From Paenibacillus pectinilyticus (GTDB taxonomy: Bacteria; Bacillota; Bacilli; Paenibacillales; NBRC-103111), in contig NZ_LYPC01000027.1 in assembly GCF_001700435.1 (NCBI RefSeq), positions 186,380 to 250,379 of the forward strand: a stretch of DNA of 64,000 nt. The letters run 5' to 3'. The notes under the pieces are model-generated. The model worked only from the letters and a program-made list of their open reading frames with translations, searched no databases and was not told where the DNA came from. Both the position numbers and the translations under genes were made by a program. Positions 32,937-41,807 of this stretch are shown here, one piece after another. Each line of letters begins with the position of its first letter. Position 1 is the stretch's first letter.

Positions 32937-35309
32937 TTATTTTTCAAGTAATTCCTTATATTTCCCTGGTGTAATACCCTCGACCTTCTTAAATACGCGG
33001 ATGAAAGCGTTAATGTCATTGAAGCCAACCCCGTAGGCTGCATCGCCAACCGTATGTTCTTTTCCTACAAGCAGCTGTTTGGACTTCTCTATCCGTACTT
33101 TGTTGATGCGATCCAATAACCCTTCGCCTACATAATCTTTGAAAAGCTTAGAGAGATACGTCGCTTTACGGTCGAAATGGGAGCCGATCATGGATACGTT
33201 CAAATTCGCGTCCGTGTAATTATGCTCAATAAATGTATTCACCTGTTCAACAAGCTGTTGCAACGCTTTCTGTTTCGTCAGCGAATTGGCATGCTGCCGC
33301 TTGGCAGCTGTGAACGCACATACTTGTGTAAGCATCTCACTGAGCTGCAATTCGATGTCTGACACGGTTTTACTATTCAGCAACCGATCCAACTGCTTCG
33401 GATTGCGGATGAAGAAGCTTTCCTGCAGGCCGCCCGTATCATTGAGACTTTTCATAATGGTTGAAATCAAGCCTGTGATGAGGCATTTGGTAATGGAAAC
33501 CGAAATACTCGTCTCTACAAAATTTTTCTGCACAATCTCATTTAGAATCTGCTTCGCTTCCGTAAGTTCACCGAACTTGAGGGCATTCAGCAGCTGCTGT
33601 TCGACGCCCATCGGATAATAATAGCCTGTCGGATTATCACAATGGGTATTCGGCTGGAGATCCGTGTAGGCTAGAATTTCATGACCGCCCATAACAAGCT
33701 TGTAGGTTATCGCATCCAAAGCTTCTAAGAAGGCTTGCGGAACACAGGAAATATGATCATAAATGTTGCTTATGGCAATAGTCAGGTGAATGTCATACGT
33801 GGTGGCAAGGAACGTTTGGGCTTCATCGGCAATCCGAATCAATTCCTCTTTGGAGCCAGCGCCATTCTCCATCGTGAGATTCACTAGACAAGCGAGTGTA
33901 TCATCGATTTCGGCGACATATCCGCGGTGCTGCTGAGCGACCAGTTCCTCAACCACATTACTGACGATGAATTGGAGTAGCTTCCATTTCTCTTCTTCCG
34001 GCATGTGGGTGATGCGCTCGAAGAAGGATTCACTCTGATCGATCACAAAAAGCATAACAGCAAACTCTTTGCGGTCGAGCTTCATATCGAAGGTAGTTAA
34101 CGCTTCGGCGATCGGGATTTTGCCATCGAGCTTGCCTTTTAACAGCTTTTCTACAAAATGAGATCGGACAATATGCCGATGCTGCTCCACCTTGCTTTTG
34201 AAATCAGCCATCTCAATTAACGTGCTATCCAATGCTTCCTGAATGAAATTGAATTCATTATAGCGCGCCCCGGATTGAGGCGATTGCTTTTTGGAAAAGG
34301 CATGAACGAGACGGCGAACAGGATTATAGTTCCTTCTTAAGAAAATAACAGTTAGTAATCCTCCGCCTAAGAGGCTGATCAACATACTTAAATAAGTGAG
34401 ATTCCGAACATGAGACGCTTTTTGCCAATACGTAGTGCTCGGCATGATCGAGATGTATTTTAATTTGGAGCGCGGCGATTCGATATTAAATACTTCATAT
34501 TTCTCTCCGTCGTTGCTTTTGAAATAAAAGTTGGTAGCGCCCTCTAAACTGGCATAAGGGAAATCAGTAGGCAGTGTAGTGGATGAATTGGATGCCGCGA
34601 GCACTTGGTTCTGTTCATTGAGGATAAGAACATGCCCTTTATTGAAAATTTCCATGTTCTGAATGGCGCCGAGAATGCGGGACTGATCGACCATAATGAC
34701 GTTGGTAGCCAGTGGCTGCCCGTGTTCGGCAGGATATGTACTGACATAAGCTACGGTTTTGCGAAGCGCATTATCATCACCAATGCGGTACATCGGGATA
34801 AATCCTTTGAAATTGGTGCGGGTCATAATGGATTGCCAAGAAGCGAAAGAAAATTCATTGCTCATGTGCAACGTTTGATAAGCGAAATTGATCGAACGAA
34901 CGGTAGTAGGAAGAAGCACCGACTGATCTTTATTCAAATAGATGTAGAAAGAGTCAATCAATGGATAGGAGGTTTTGTACAGGGATAAGTTCTTCGTGAT
35001 TTGATAAGCATCATAAGGGTAATCCTTCGGATAAGTCTCATATTTATTGGAAAAGAGCAGCTCTTGCACGTTCACATTCCAGGTGATTTCGAAGTTTAGC
35101 TGTTCCATCGCTTTGAACTGGTTGTCCATGACTTCGCGAACCTGCTTGAGTAAGGAGTCATTCGCTTGTTGAATTTCTTCTTTGAGCGTACGATTGGACT
35201 CTACATACAATAATAGGCCGATGGCCACAGGTAAAAGGAGGACGACAATATAGGAGATCAACCACGTTAAGACGATACTTTGTCCATTAAAAATGATTTT
35301 TTTCCGCAT
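32937..35309 (-). CDS. Membrane-anchored AraC-family sensor/regulator
   Basis: 790 residues from ATG 35309, with GAGGAGGAGC upstream. Membrane span 1 is about residues 10-34 (VLTWLISYIVVLLLPVAIGLLLY) and span 2 about 295-317 (LTYLSMLISLLGGGLLTVIF). The extracellular Cache-like region lies between them. A cytoplasmic linker of about 350 residues leads to a C-terminal AraC HTH pair (NLNVSMIGSHFDRKATYLSKLFKDY and TVGDAAYGVGFNDINAFIRVFKK). One-protein sensors of this form regulate adjacent CUT1 operons in Paenibacillus. Same strand and upstream position suggest it controls 32504-28945. It is a one-component alternative to the YesM/YesN pair at 3180. Confidence 0.9.
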   Translation of the reverse strand: MRKKIIFNGQSIVLTWLISYIVVLLLPVAIGLLLYVESNRTLKEEIQQANDSLLKQVREVMDNQFKAMEQLNFEITWNVNVQELLFSNKYETYPKDYPYDAYQITKNLSLYKTSYPLIDSFYIYLNKDQSVLLPTTVRSINFAYQTLHMSNEFSFASWQSIMTRTNFKGFIPMYRIGDDNALRKTVAYVSTYPAEHGQPLATNVIMVDQSRILGAIQNMEIFNKGHVLILNEQNQVLAASNSSTTLPTDFPYASLEGATNFYFKSNDGEKYEVFNIESPRSKLKYISIMPSTTYWQKASHVRNLTYLSMLISLLGGGLLTVIFLRRNYNPVRRLVHAFSKKQSPQSGARYNEFNFIQEALDSTLIEMADFKSKVEQHRHIVRSHFVEKLLKGKLDGKIPIAEALTTFDMKLDRKEFAVMLFVIDQSESFFERITHMPEEEKWKLLQFIVSNVVEELVAQQHRGYVAEIDDTLACLVNLTMENGAGSKEELIRIADEAQTFLATTYDIHLTIAISNIYDHISCVPQAFLEALDAITYKLVMGGHEILAYTDLQPNTHCDNPTGYYYPMGVEQQLLNALKFGELTEAKQILNEIVQKNFVETSISVSITKCLITGLISTIMKSLNDTGGLQESFFIRNPKQLDRLLNSKTVSDIELQLSEMLTQVCAFTAAKRQHANSLTKQKALQQLVEQVNTFIEHNYTDANLNVSMIGSHFDRKATYLSKLFKDYVGEGLLDRINKVRIEKSKQLLVGKEHTVGDAAYGVGFNDINAFIRVFKKVEGITPGKYKELLEK

Positions 35310-35386
35310 AGGCAGTGCTCCTCCTCGCATTCGAATGTCCATCTCAACCGACAGAAGTTCTTATGAATGCGCTCTCATTCTATTGT

Positions 35387-35433
35387 AGGTCCTTTCCTTC
35401 GCCTACGTCAACGATGGAAAGAACCTATTTTTT
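35387..35433 (+). terminator. Stem-loop with T-run on the plus strand
   Basis: AGGTCCTTTCC (35387-35397) pairs with GGAAAGAACCT (35416-35426) and is followed by ATTTTTT on the plus strand. Both flanking genes are on the minus strand, and it lies just after the MFS stop at 35440, where the stem alone could protect or end that transcript. Confidence 0.45.
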
Positions 35434-35439
35434 GTGAGA

Positions 35440-36696
35440 TTATTCAAGCGTTTTAAAACGTTGCTTGCCAAAAAAGAAATAAAATAAGAAGGAAATAACC
35501 GAATACACAACTGCTGTTATACAAAAAGCGTAAGCATATCCGAAATAACTGCCGTATCGGAAAACAAGGCCTGTACTGATCGGAGAAGCGATAAACCAAC
35601 CGAGGTTGAATACAGCTTCACCTGAGCTTGAGGCAAGCCCGCGAAGCGAGCGATGGACATAACTCATTTTGATCGAGTTGTAGAAAGGATTAGCGGCATT
35701 CATGAGTGCCTGACGGAATAAATAACCGCCGGACGATAAATAAAAGTTAGCCGAAAATGCCGTTATAAGCAGGAAGGGAATGGAGCTAAGCTGCAAATAC
35801 ACAACGGACTTTACTTCGCCAAAACGTTTGGCAATCATCGGTCCGATCAGAAAAGCTACCCCGGTGGCAGCTTGTCCTAGTGCGACGACAATTCCGATCG
35901 CGGATTTCGACGCTTCAAAGCGGTCCTCGAAATAGACGTTGAGGTACGGAACAATCATCCCGCCGCCGAGCGCGGAAAGCAAGCCGAGCAAACAGAAAAT
36001 GCTGATGACTTGAATCGACGTTTTATGCTCACGCCATGTGAGCTTCCAGTTCAAGGAGTCACGGCGTGGCGCGGCTTCTTGATCACTCTTTTCGAATAAA
36101 GACATCGGGATGACACCCAGTGCTGCAATCGCTACACCAATCAGCAAGGTGTACCGCAAGCTATGAATCTCATCAACACCGAGCATGAATTGGATGAAAT
36201 CGCAGAGCATACCGCCAAGGGCAATTCCGATAACATTCGCCAGCATCACGAGCGCCATATTCAGGCTGAACAGATGAACACGTTGCTGCGGAGTTGAGTT
36301 ATTTGCCATAAAGGGGAGGATCGTCGCCGAAACGACGGCTAAAGCCATCCCGCCTAGGAAGGCTGCAATGAGCATGCCATGCTCCACTTCAATGAGAGAA
36401 CGTGCGGTTAATGCGGCAATGGTAAAAATAAGGCCAAAAGAAATGACGCGCTTCGGACCGAAGCGATCGTTCATAATACCGGCTGGGATCAGAATGATCG
36501 CCGCGGCGAGGGACGTCATGCCCACCATGCTGCCGACAGTCGTTTGATTATAGCCCAAGCTTCGAACATAGAGATTGTATACCAGACCAAACATGCTAAT
36601 TCCCAGGTTCCATACAAAATTAAACCAGAAGAATAGCTTAATATTGCGGCTGTAGCCCTCAAATTGTAGCTTCCATTCACGTAGTAAAGTGGTCAT
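35440..36696 (-). CDS. Major facilitator superfamily transporter
   Basis: 418 residues from ATG 36696 (AGGAA upstream); an in-frame start at 36735 is unsupported. Twelve hydrophobic spans can be counted in two groups of six. The MFS loop motif is recognisable as GIMNDRFGPKRVISFG after span 2, and a charged central loop separates the halves. There is no ligand signature. It ends near the AraC-type sensor but is not obviously part of that regulon. Drug or sugar efflux are both possible. Confidence 0.85.
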   Translation of the reverse strand: MTTLLREWKLQFEGYSRNIKLFFWFNFVWNLGISMFGLVYNLYVRSLGYNQTTVGSMVGMTSLAAAIILIPAGIMNDRFGPKRVISFGLIFTIAALTARSLIEVEHGMLIAAFLGGMALAVVSATILPFMANNSTPQQRVHLFSLNMALVMLANVIGIALGGMLCDFIQFMLGVDEIHSLRYTLLIGVAIAALGVIPMSLFEKSDQEAAPRRDSLNWKLTWREHKTSIQVISIFCLLGLLSALGGGMIVPYLNVYFEDRFEASKSAIGIVVALGQAATGVAFLIGPMIAKRFGEVKSVVYLQLSSIPFLLITAFSANFYLSSGGYLFRQALMNAANPFYNSIKMSYVHRSLRGLASSSGEAVFNLGWFIASPISTGLVFRYGSYFGYAYAFCITAVVYSVISFLFYFFFGKQRFKTLE

Positions 36697-36805
36697 GCGA
36701 TATTCCTGCCTTTGTATTTTGTGTCTAAATTGCAATCGCTTCGTCTATTCTACCATTGGTAAATACATTTGAATACGGGAAAGACTTGATATTCGATTCG
36801 ATCTG

Positions 36806-36811
36806 TATAAT
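36806..36811 (+). promoter_or_regulatory. Candidate -10 element of the YdjO-like gene
   Basis: A perfect TATAAT 43 bases before the start codon, with no good -35 at normal spacing (TTGATA is 14 bases upstream). Weak support only. Confidence 0.3.
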
Positions 36812-36853
36812 AATAAGTAGTCTAATATAAGAAGCAGGGAGTTCATAATTGAA

Positions 36854-37087
36854 ATGTCTACAACAACGAGTATTGTAACGGAAGAACAGAAGCCAGAAGT
36901 TGAACAGATTGAGATTTGGAAATGTAAAGGAACTGAGTGTAAAGCTTGGGTTCGCAAAGAATTCGTAACGGAAGCTTTACCGACATGCCCGCTTTGTAAA
37001 ACGCAAATGGTTCGCAGCTACAAGCACGTTCCAGTAGCGGCTAAAAAAGGAAATAAAAAGTTTTTAGTAGGTAAAAAACGTTTCTAA
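36854..37087 (+). CDS. YdjO-family cold-inducible zinc-ribbon-like protein
   Basis: 77 residues. It matches the YdjO family in the order IEIWKCKGTECKAWVRKEF, then LPTCPLCKTQMVRSYKHVPV. Two cysteine pairs (CKGTEC and CPLC) could bind zinc. The C-terminus is strongly basic (KKGNKKFLVGKKRF), suggesting contact with nucleic acid; that is inference. AGGGAG lies 12 bases before ATG 36854, somewhat far. An in-frame ATT two codons earlier is better spaced but would be a rare start. Single gene, with its own terminator. Confidence 0.85.
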   Translation: MSTTTSIVTEEQKPEVEQIEIWKCKGTECKAWVRKEFVTEALPTCPLCKTQMVRSYKHVPVAAKKGNKKFLVGKKRF

Positions 37088-37118
37088 TCGAAATTATTGT
37101 TATTTCTAATAGGATGGT

Positions 37119-37173
37119 AGACCAGGTGCATCTTCGGCGAAGCGTGAAGAGTGATGTGCTTGGTCTTTTTTTT
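37119..37173 (+). terminator. Rho-independent terminator
   Basis: AGACCA-G-GTGCATC (37119-37132) pairs with GATGTGC-T-TGGTCT (37153-37166), followed by a run of T residues. Confidence 0.9.
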
Positions 37174-37225
37174 ATGGAAAGAATGGGCGTAGACAAGCAT
37201 AGCATGGTAAAGAGGGGGAGATGCT

Positions 37226-37669
37226 GTGTTTGGACCTAATATCAATGTAAGTGAAGATACAGAAGTGATGTTGAGAGAGTTGCAGGATAGGAAGAAAAAA
37301 TGGGACAAACTCAAGATGAGGCAGCCCTATTTATCTATTGTGACCGCGGCTATTTTGCTAGGCGTCATTTATATGCTGTATCGTGATGTGCTTGTACGAT
37401 CTGGAGGGAATGCTCTCGTTATCTTGGATTTATTGATATCCAATAAGCTCCTATGCGGGATGTTACTCGCGGGGATTTCGCTCTTCATGTACACGTCCAA
37501 TCGGGCGGGTGAAACAGAGAAGGCGAAGGGCAAATATGAGGATTTACGCATTGAAGCGGTAGAACGTTTGGAAGCATCGTGGTTGAAAGATGTGAAATCA
37601 GAAGCACGTGATCAAATTTCAAGTTTCCTTTCTAACCTGGATGATATTAATATAAGATATAAGAATTAA
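37226..37669 (+). CDS. DUF2663 / YpbF-like membrane protein
   Basis: 147 residues from GTG 37226 with AGAGGGGGAG upstream. A charged N-terminus (LRELQDRKKKWDKLKMR) leads to two membrane spans at about residues 37-55 and 72-92, then a long charged, probably coiled C-terminal helix. The ERKKK-like N-terminus plus two spans resembles the Bacillus YpbF group (DUF2663); the assignment is moderate. Function unknown. It is 32 bases upstream of the CBM9-like gene on the same strand. Confidence 0.65.
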   Translation: MFGPNINVSEDTEVMLRELQDRKKKWDKLKMRQPYLSIVTAAILLGVIYMLYRDVLVRSGGNALVILDLLISNKLLCGMLLAGISLFMYTSNRAGETEKAKGKYEDLRIEAVERLEASWLKDVKSEARDQISSFLSNLDDINIRYKN

Positions 37670-37701
37670 TGAACCAAACACGTGGGGGAGCTTGAGATCG
37701 A

Positions 37702-38310
37702 ATGAAGTATGTGTGTAGGTACATAGATAAAGGCAATCAAGTGAATTGGGCTGAAGCGCAAGTAGAGGGAATGTTAGACGTAGTTACAGGTGAACAGCCA
37801 CGACTGGCAACACGGTTTAGAGCTTACTGGACGGAAGACAGTCTGCACATTCGCTACGAATGCGAAGATGACCATGTGGTGTCCACAATGACCCAGCGCG
37901 ATGAGCCACTATATAACGAGGACGTTGTCGAGGTATTCATCGATACCCAAGGTGGAGGTACTACCTATTATGAGTTTGAGGTGAGTCCGCGAGGTGTTTT
38001 GTTCGATGCGAAGATCAACAACAAGCTGGATGGGAATAAAGATGTCGATACATCTTGGATCGCAAATGGTTTTCAAGCTGTGGTCACAGATGGGACAGAT
38101 GAAGGATCGCGCGTGTATGAGGTGCGGATTCCATTTGCTGATCTCGATAATGCTGAAGTTCCTACGCATGGTACGGTGTGGCATTGGAATGTGTACCGGA
38201 TCGATGATGACCGCGATGGGGTCCGCCACTACTGGGCGTGGTCGCCGACAGGTGCTGTAAATTTTCATATACCTCAGCATTTTGGGGAGCTTGTGTTTGT
38301 AAGGGAATAG
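37702..38310 (+). CDS. CBM9-like carbohydrate-binding protein
   Basis: 202 residues without a signal peptide. The whole sequence follows the CBM9/DOMON-like beta-sandwich: TRFRAYWTEDSLHIRYECEDDHV, PLYNEDVVEVFIDTQGGGTTYYEFEVSPRGVLFDAKI, YEVRIPFADL and WHWNVYRIDDD, ending in WSPTGAVNFHIPQHFGELVF. Stand-alone cytoplasmic CBM9-like proteins are common in Paenibacillus beside carbohydrate genes, and their role is unclear. GGGGGAGC precedes ATG 37702. Confidence 0.85.
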   Translation: MKYVCRYIDKGNQVNWAEAQVEGMLDVVTGEQPRLATRFRAYWTEDSLHIRYECEDDHVVSTMTQRDEPLYNEDVVEVFIDTQGGGTTYYEFEVSPRGVLFDAKINNKLDGNKDVDTSWIANGFQAVVTDGTDEGSRVYEVRIPFADLDNAEVPTHGTVWHWNVYRIDDDRDGVRHYWAWSPTGAVNFHIPQHFGELVFVRE

Positions 38311-38367
38311 TGAAGACGAGTGTGTTTCATTTTAATTTAGAGCAGCAAACTTCTTTTGACCAAGAAG

Positions 38368-38569
38368 CACCCGCAGTGGTCTTATCGTACGAATAATCTT
38401 GAGATCAGAAGCAATAGGCACGTTAGGATTGCTTATCATGCAAGTATGCGCTCAAACTGGCACCTCATGCGACTCATACGCACACGCCGTGGGCTTATCG
38501 CACGTATTATCATGATTTCTGATCAATAAGCACACGAGGATTCCCTATTCGGCAAGTGCTCACTCAGAC
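38368..38569. repeat. Imperfect direct repeat, two 90-base copies, 113-base period
   Basis: Copy 1 is 38368-38457 and copy 2 is 38481-38569. Shared segments in the same order include CAC-CGC-GTGG-CTTATCG, ATC-TGA-ATC, CAATA-GCACG, GGATT and GCAAGT-TGC, ending in CTCA-AC. Roughly two thirds of the bases agree by eye. It is not open in any consistent frame. It may be the 3' untranslated region of the CBM9-like gene, a pair of small RNAs, or a dispersed repeat element. Confidence 0.7.
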
Positions 38570-38570
38570 A

Positions 38571-38621
38571 AGGCTGTCTCTAAAGGTCTAAACAGACCTA
38601 AGAGATGGCTTTGTTTTTTTA
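38571..38621 (+). terminator. Rho-independent terminator
   Basis: A long stem with outer AAGGCTGTCTCT against AGAGATGGCTT and inner AGGTCT against AGACCT, followed by seven T residues. It ends transcription coming from the plus strand through the repeat block. Confidence 0.8.
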
Positions 38622-38808
38622 ATAGCCAGGAACAAAGGAGCTAATCGATTTGGCCTCTACTAGTGTCCAATGAAAAATCCGATCCGACTCAATCCGAGCA
38701 CAAAACTGCAAATATACATCTTTATTCCGGTAAAAGGTTCGTTTCATGAAGAATGCCTGCGAACCCTCCTTTTTTAGCGGAATGTTAGGTAAAGGATAAA
38801 TATGGTGG

Positions 38809-38834
38809 GAAAAGATGCAGATTTGCATCTTTTC
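38809..38834. terminator. Palindromic hairpin after rocD
   Basis: GAAAAGATGCA (38809-38819) pairs perfectly with TGCATCTTTTC (38824-38834) across a four-base loop. The T tract is inside the stem. It lies 45 bases after the rocD stop and may end that transcript. Confidence 0.5.
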
Positions 38835-38878
38835 GCTTAGCGTCGTCACTTCAGAGGGCGAAATCTGCTTATTTGTCG

Positions 38879-40084
38879 TTATGTCGTCGTTTCATTCAAC
38901 ACATCGAATAAATGCTGCCAAGCCCAATCTAACTCTTCTTTCGTTATAGTCAGAGGTGGCGCAAGACGAATAATATGCTCATGGGTCTCCTTGCAGAGCA
39001 AGCCTTTTTCCTTCAACGCCTCACAGAAAGGGCGCGCAGCAACGGTAAGCTCAATACCGATAAACAGTCCGCGGCCGCGAATCTCTCTGATCCGCGGCGA
39101 CTGTATTTCCTGAAGCTTCTTCAGGAAATAAGCCCCAAGCTCATCCGAGCGCTCTGCGAGCTTCTCAGACTCGAGCACCTCAAGAGCGGCGATCCCGACG
39201 GCGCAGCCGAGCGGATTTCCGCCGAACGTCGAGCCGTGAGAGCCCGGCTCGAACACCTCAAGAACCTCCCGATCGCCGGCTACGGCCGAGATCGGGAACA
39301 CACCGCCGCCGAGGGCTTTGCCGAGCACGTACAGGTTCGGCGTGACGCCTTCCCAGTCGCTGGCAAAGCGGCGGCCCGTGCGGCCGAATCCCGTCTGGAT
39401 TTCGTCCGCCACGAACAACACCTGATTCGCTTGGCAAAGCTCATAGCACGCCCGCAGATAGCCATCCTGCGGGATCACGATCCCGGCTTCGCCCTGTATC
39501 GGCTCCACGAGGAAAGCGGCTGTGTTCGGCCCGATGGCCCCGCGAAGCGCCTCCACATCCCCGTAGGGGATGATGCGGAAGCCCGGCGTAAAAGGCCCGA
39601 AGCCGCGTTGATACTCCGGCGACGAGGAGAAAGACGTGATGGTCACGGTGCGACCATGGAAATTTCCTTCGCAGACGATGATTTCTGCCTGGTCTGCGGG
39701 AACGCCTTTCACGTCATAAGCCCAGCGCCGTACTGCTTTAATGGCTGTTTCCACCGCTTCGGCCCCTGTATTCATCGGGAGAATCATCGGCTTCCCTGTA
39801 TAGCTCGCTAACTTTTCATAGAATAAGCCAAGCAGTTCACTGTGAAAAGCTCTCGACGTTAACGTGACTTTTGCTGATTGGTCTAGTAATGCTTGAATAA
39901 TATGCGGATGGCGATGCCCTTGATTGAGTGCGGAATAAGCACTTAACATGTCGATATACCGATTGCCTTCTGGATCTTCAACCCATACGCCTTCTGCTTT
40001 CGAAATAACGAGCGGTAAGGGGTTGTAATTACGAGCGCCATATTTCTCAGTTTGTTCGATAACGTAGGAGCTTTTGGTTGGCAT
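38879..40084 (-). CDS. rocD: Ornithine aminotransferase
   Basis: 401 residues, the normal length for bacterial RocD. It transfers the delta-amino group of ornithine to 2-oxoglutarate, giving glutamate semialdehyde, in arginine/ornithine breakdown. Class III aminotransferase marks are present: the N-terminal [26 protein letters not shown], the cofactor region [13 protein letters not shown], the [12 protein letters not shown] motif and the PLP lysine in [15 protein letters not shown]. The ATG is preceded by GGGAGGAATC. It is divergent from aspA and close to arginase, so the set can turn arginine into glutamate. Confidence 0.96.
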   Translation of the reverse strand: MPTKSSYVIEQTEKYGARNYNPLPLVISKAEGVWVEDPEGNRYIDMLSAYSALNQGHRHPHIIQALLDQSAKVTLTSRAFHSELLGLFYEKLASYTGKPMILPMNTGAEAVETAIKAVRRWAYDVKGVPADQAEIIVCEGNFHGRTVTITSFSSSPEYQRGFGPFTPGFRIIPYGDVEALRGAIGPNTAAFLVEPIQGEAGIVIPQDGYLRACYELCQANQVLFVADEIQTGFGRTGRRFASDWEGVTPNLYVLGKALGGGVFPISAVAGDREVLEVFEPGSHGSTFGGNPLGCAVGIAALEVLESEKLAERSDELGAYFLKKLQEIQSPRIREIRGRGLFIGIELTVAARPFCEALKEKGLLCKETHEHIIRLAPPLTITKEELDWAWQHLFDVLNETTT

Positions 40085-40149
40085 AGGCGATTCCTCCCAG
40101 AAAATTAGACCTTTGAAATGAGGATGTAATCCATTGTATTCTTAGATTA

Positions 40150-40177
40150 GCGAAGGATGACAGGCTTCGCATATAAT
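40150..40177 (+). promoter_or_regulatory. Candidate aspA promoter with inverted repeat
   Basis: A perfect TATAAT at 40172-40177 with no good -35. Instead GCGAAG (40150-40155) and CTTCGC (40165-40170) form an inverted repeat just upstream. This fits an activator or repressor site between divergent rocD and aspA. Confidence 0.45.
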
Positions 40178-40295
40178 AGGAGTCAAGCGGCGCATAATTT
40201 AATTGACCACTGTACGAATAGTGCCGGACTTTCAGCGGAAAATAACCATGCCTCGTGTGAGTAAGAATTCGGATGAAAAAGGATCGGTGAACAGA

Positions 40296-41714
40296 ATGAC
40301 GTATCGCATTGAGAAAGATTTTATCGGTGAAAAGCAAGTACCTGCTCAAGCTTATTATGGCATTCAAACGATGCGAGCCATCGAAAATTTCCCTATTACA
40401 GGCGTTAAAATCCATGCCGAATTGATTACAGCTTTGGCTGAAGTTAAGCGTGCTGCCGCACTTGCGAATATGGATACGCATATGTTGCCCAAGAAGATAG
40501 GAGAATCATTAGTCAAAGCTGCTGAAGAAGTGCGTGAAGGCCAGCTTATCGAAGAGTTCATTGTAGATTCGATACAAGGCGGCGCAGGGACCTCTATAAA
40601 TATGAATATGAATGAAGTGTTGGCTAATCGCACGTTAGAGCTGCTCGGGGAGGAAAAAGGTAATTATTTTCATTGCAACCCGAATAATCACGTCAATATG
40701 TCGCAGTCTACGAATGATGTCATCCCCACCGCGATCAAAATTGCTGCCTATCGGCTGTCGGAGCAATTATTAGAGGCACTGATTTCCTTGCAAACCGCAT
40801 TTGCCCGGAAAGAAATTGAGTTTGATGATGTGATCAAAATGGGCCGAACCCATCTTCAAGATGCCGTCCCTATCCGAATGGGACAGGAGTTCGGTGCCTA
40901 TGCACGGGTACTGCAGCGTGATGTTAATCGTATTAAGCAGGCATCGAAGGGCCTTCTAATCGTAAACATGGGCGCGACTGCTGTAGGCACGGGGCTCAAT
41001 GCGAAGCCCGAATATGTGGAGCGCGTGATGTTCCATTTGAAAGGCGAAGTCGCTATTCCGATCGAATTAGCCGAGCACCTCGTGGATGGCACTCAGAATA
41101 TGGACGCTTACACGGAGCTTTCCGCTTCACTGAAAGTATGTGCCGTGAATTTATCGAAAATCTGTAATGACATCCGCATGATGGCTTCTGGCCCCCGTGC
41201 TGGCTTAGGCGAGCTGAAGCTGCCACCTAGACAGCCAGGGTCGTCGATTATGCCGGGGAAAGTAAATCCGGTTATGCCTGAAGTGGTGAATCAGGTGGCG
41301 TTTCAAGTGATCGGGAATGATCATACGATCTGCCTTGCCTGTGAAGCGGGTCAGTTCGAGCTTAACGTTATGGGGCCCGTTCTAGCCTTCAACCTCTTGC
41401 AGTCTCTGAAAATATTGCGTAATGCAGCCAGCGTATTCGAGCGTTTCGCCATAGAAGGCTTGGAAGCGGACCGTGAGCGCTGTAAAAATTACGTTGAGAT
41501 GAGCTTCGGCATCGTCACAGCGCTGAATCCGCATCTTGGCTATGAAGTAGCCGCGCAATTAGTGAAGGAAGCTGTGCGCACAGGATTAACGTTGAAAGAA
41601 TTGATTCTGGAACGAGGTCTGCTCACGTCCGACGAGATTGAAGAAATCTTGGATCCGATCCAAATGACCACACCAGGCATTGCAGGTGACCGACTGCTGC
41701 GGCCAATGGATTAA
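40296..41714 (+). CDS. aspA: Aspartate ammonia-lyase
   Basis: 472 residues from ATG 40296, which matches the family's MxYRIEKDFIGEKQVPAQAYYGIQT start. An upstream open frame from 40203 is not needed. It converts aspartate to fumarate and ammonia. The fumarase/aspartase signature GSSIMPGKVNPVMPE (about residues 318-332) and upstream SSTNDVIPTA-like QSTNDVIPTAIK and GRTHLQDAVPIRMG are all present. Single gene with a terminator. With rocD and rocF it makes a nitrogen-release cluster. Confidence 0.96.
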   Translation: MTYRIEKDFIGEKQVPAQAYYGIQTMRAIENFPITGVKIHAELITALAEVKRAAALANMDTHMLPKKIGESLVKAAEEVREGQLIEEFIVDSIQGGAGTSINMNMNEVLANRTLELLGEEKGNYFHCNPNNHVNMSQSTNDVIPTAIKIAAYRLSEQLLEALISLQTAFARKEIEFDDVIKMGRTHLQDAVPIRMGQEFGAYARVLQRDVNRIKQASKGLLIVNMGATAVGTGLNAKPEYVERVMFHLKGEVAIPIELAEHLVDGTQNMDAYTELSASLKVCAVNLSKICNDIRMMASGPRAGLGELKLPPRQPGSSIMPGKVNPVMPEVVNQVAFQVIGNDHTICLACEAGQFELNVMGPVLAFNLLQSLKILRNAASVFERFAIEGLEADRERCKNYVEMSFGIVTALNPHLGYEVAAQLVKEAVRTGLTLKELILERGLLTSDEIEEILDPIQMTTPGIAGDRLLRPMD

Positions 41715-41725
41715 GTGAAAAACAT

Positions 41726-41768
41726 AAAAGGTGTCCCAGCCATGTAATGGCGAGGGGCACCCTTTTTT
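41726..41768 (+). terminator. Rho-independent terminator of aspA
   Basis: AAAAGGTGTCCC (41726-41737) pairs with GGGGCACCCTTTT (from 41755) and runs into T residues. On the opposite strand the stem also lies after the rocF stop. Confidence 0.8.
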
Positions 41769-41807
41769 CAGTCCTGCCGGTAGAAGACACATCCCCTAAC
41801 CGCGTGA

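Larger units (their letters stand above)
38311..38878. other. Gene-poor stretch with repeated noncoding block and hairpins
   Basis: 568 bases without a convincing gene. It holds a tandem imperfect repeat (38368-38569), a plus-strand terminator (38571-38621) and a palindromic hairpin (38809-38834). A minus-strand frame of 76 codons (38619-38849) is built largely from these repeat motifs and is not accepted as a gene. Confidence 0.6.

Noticed and set aside
38619-38849. 76-codon minus-strand frame after rocD
   Set aside because: It contains a perfect terminator-like hairpin and a repeated AAAGATG motif, has no well-placed ribosome binding site and gives no recognisable protein; more likely noncoding repeat.
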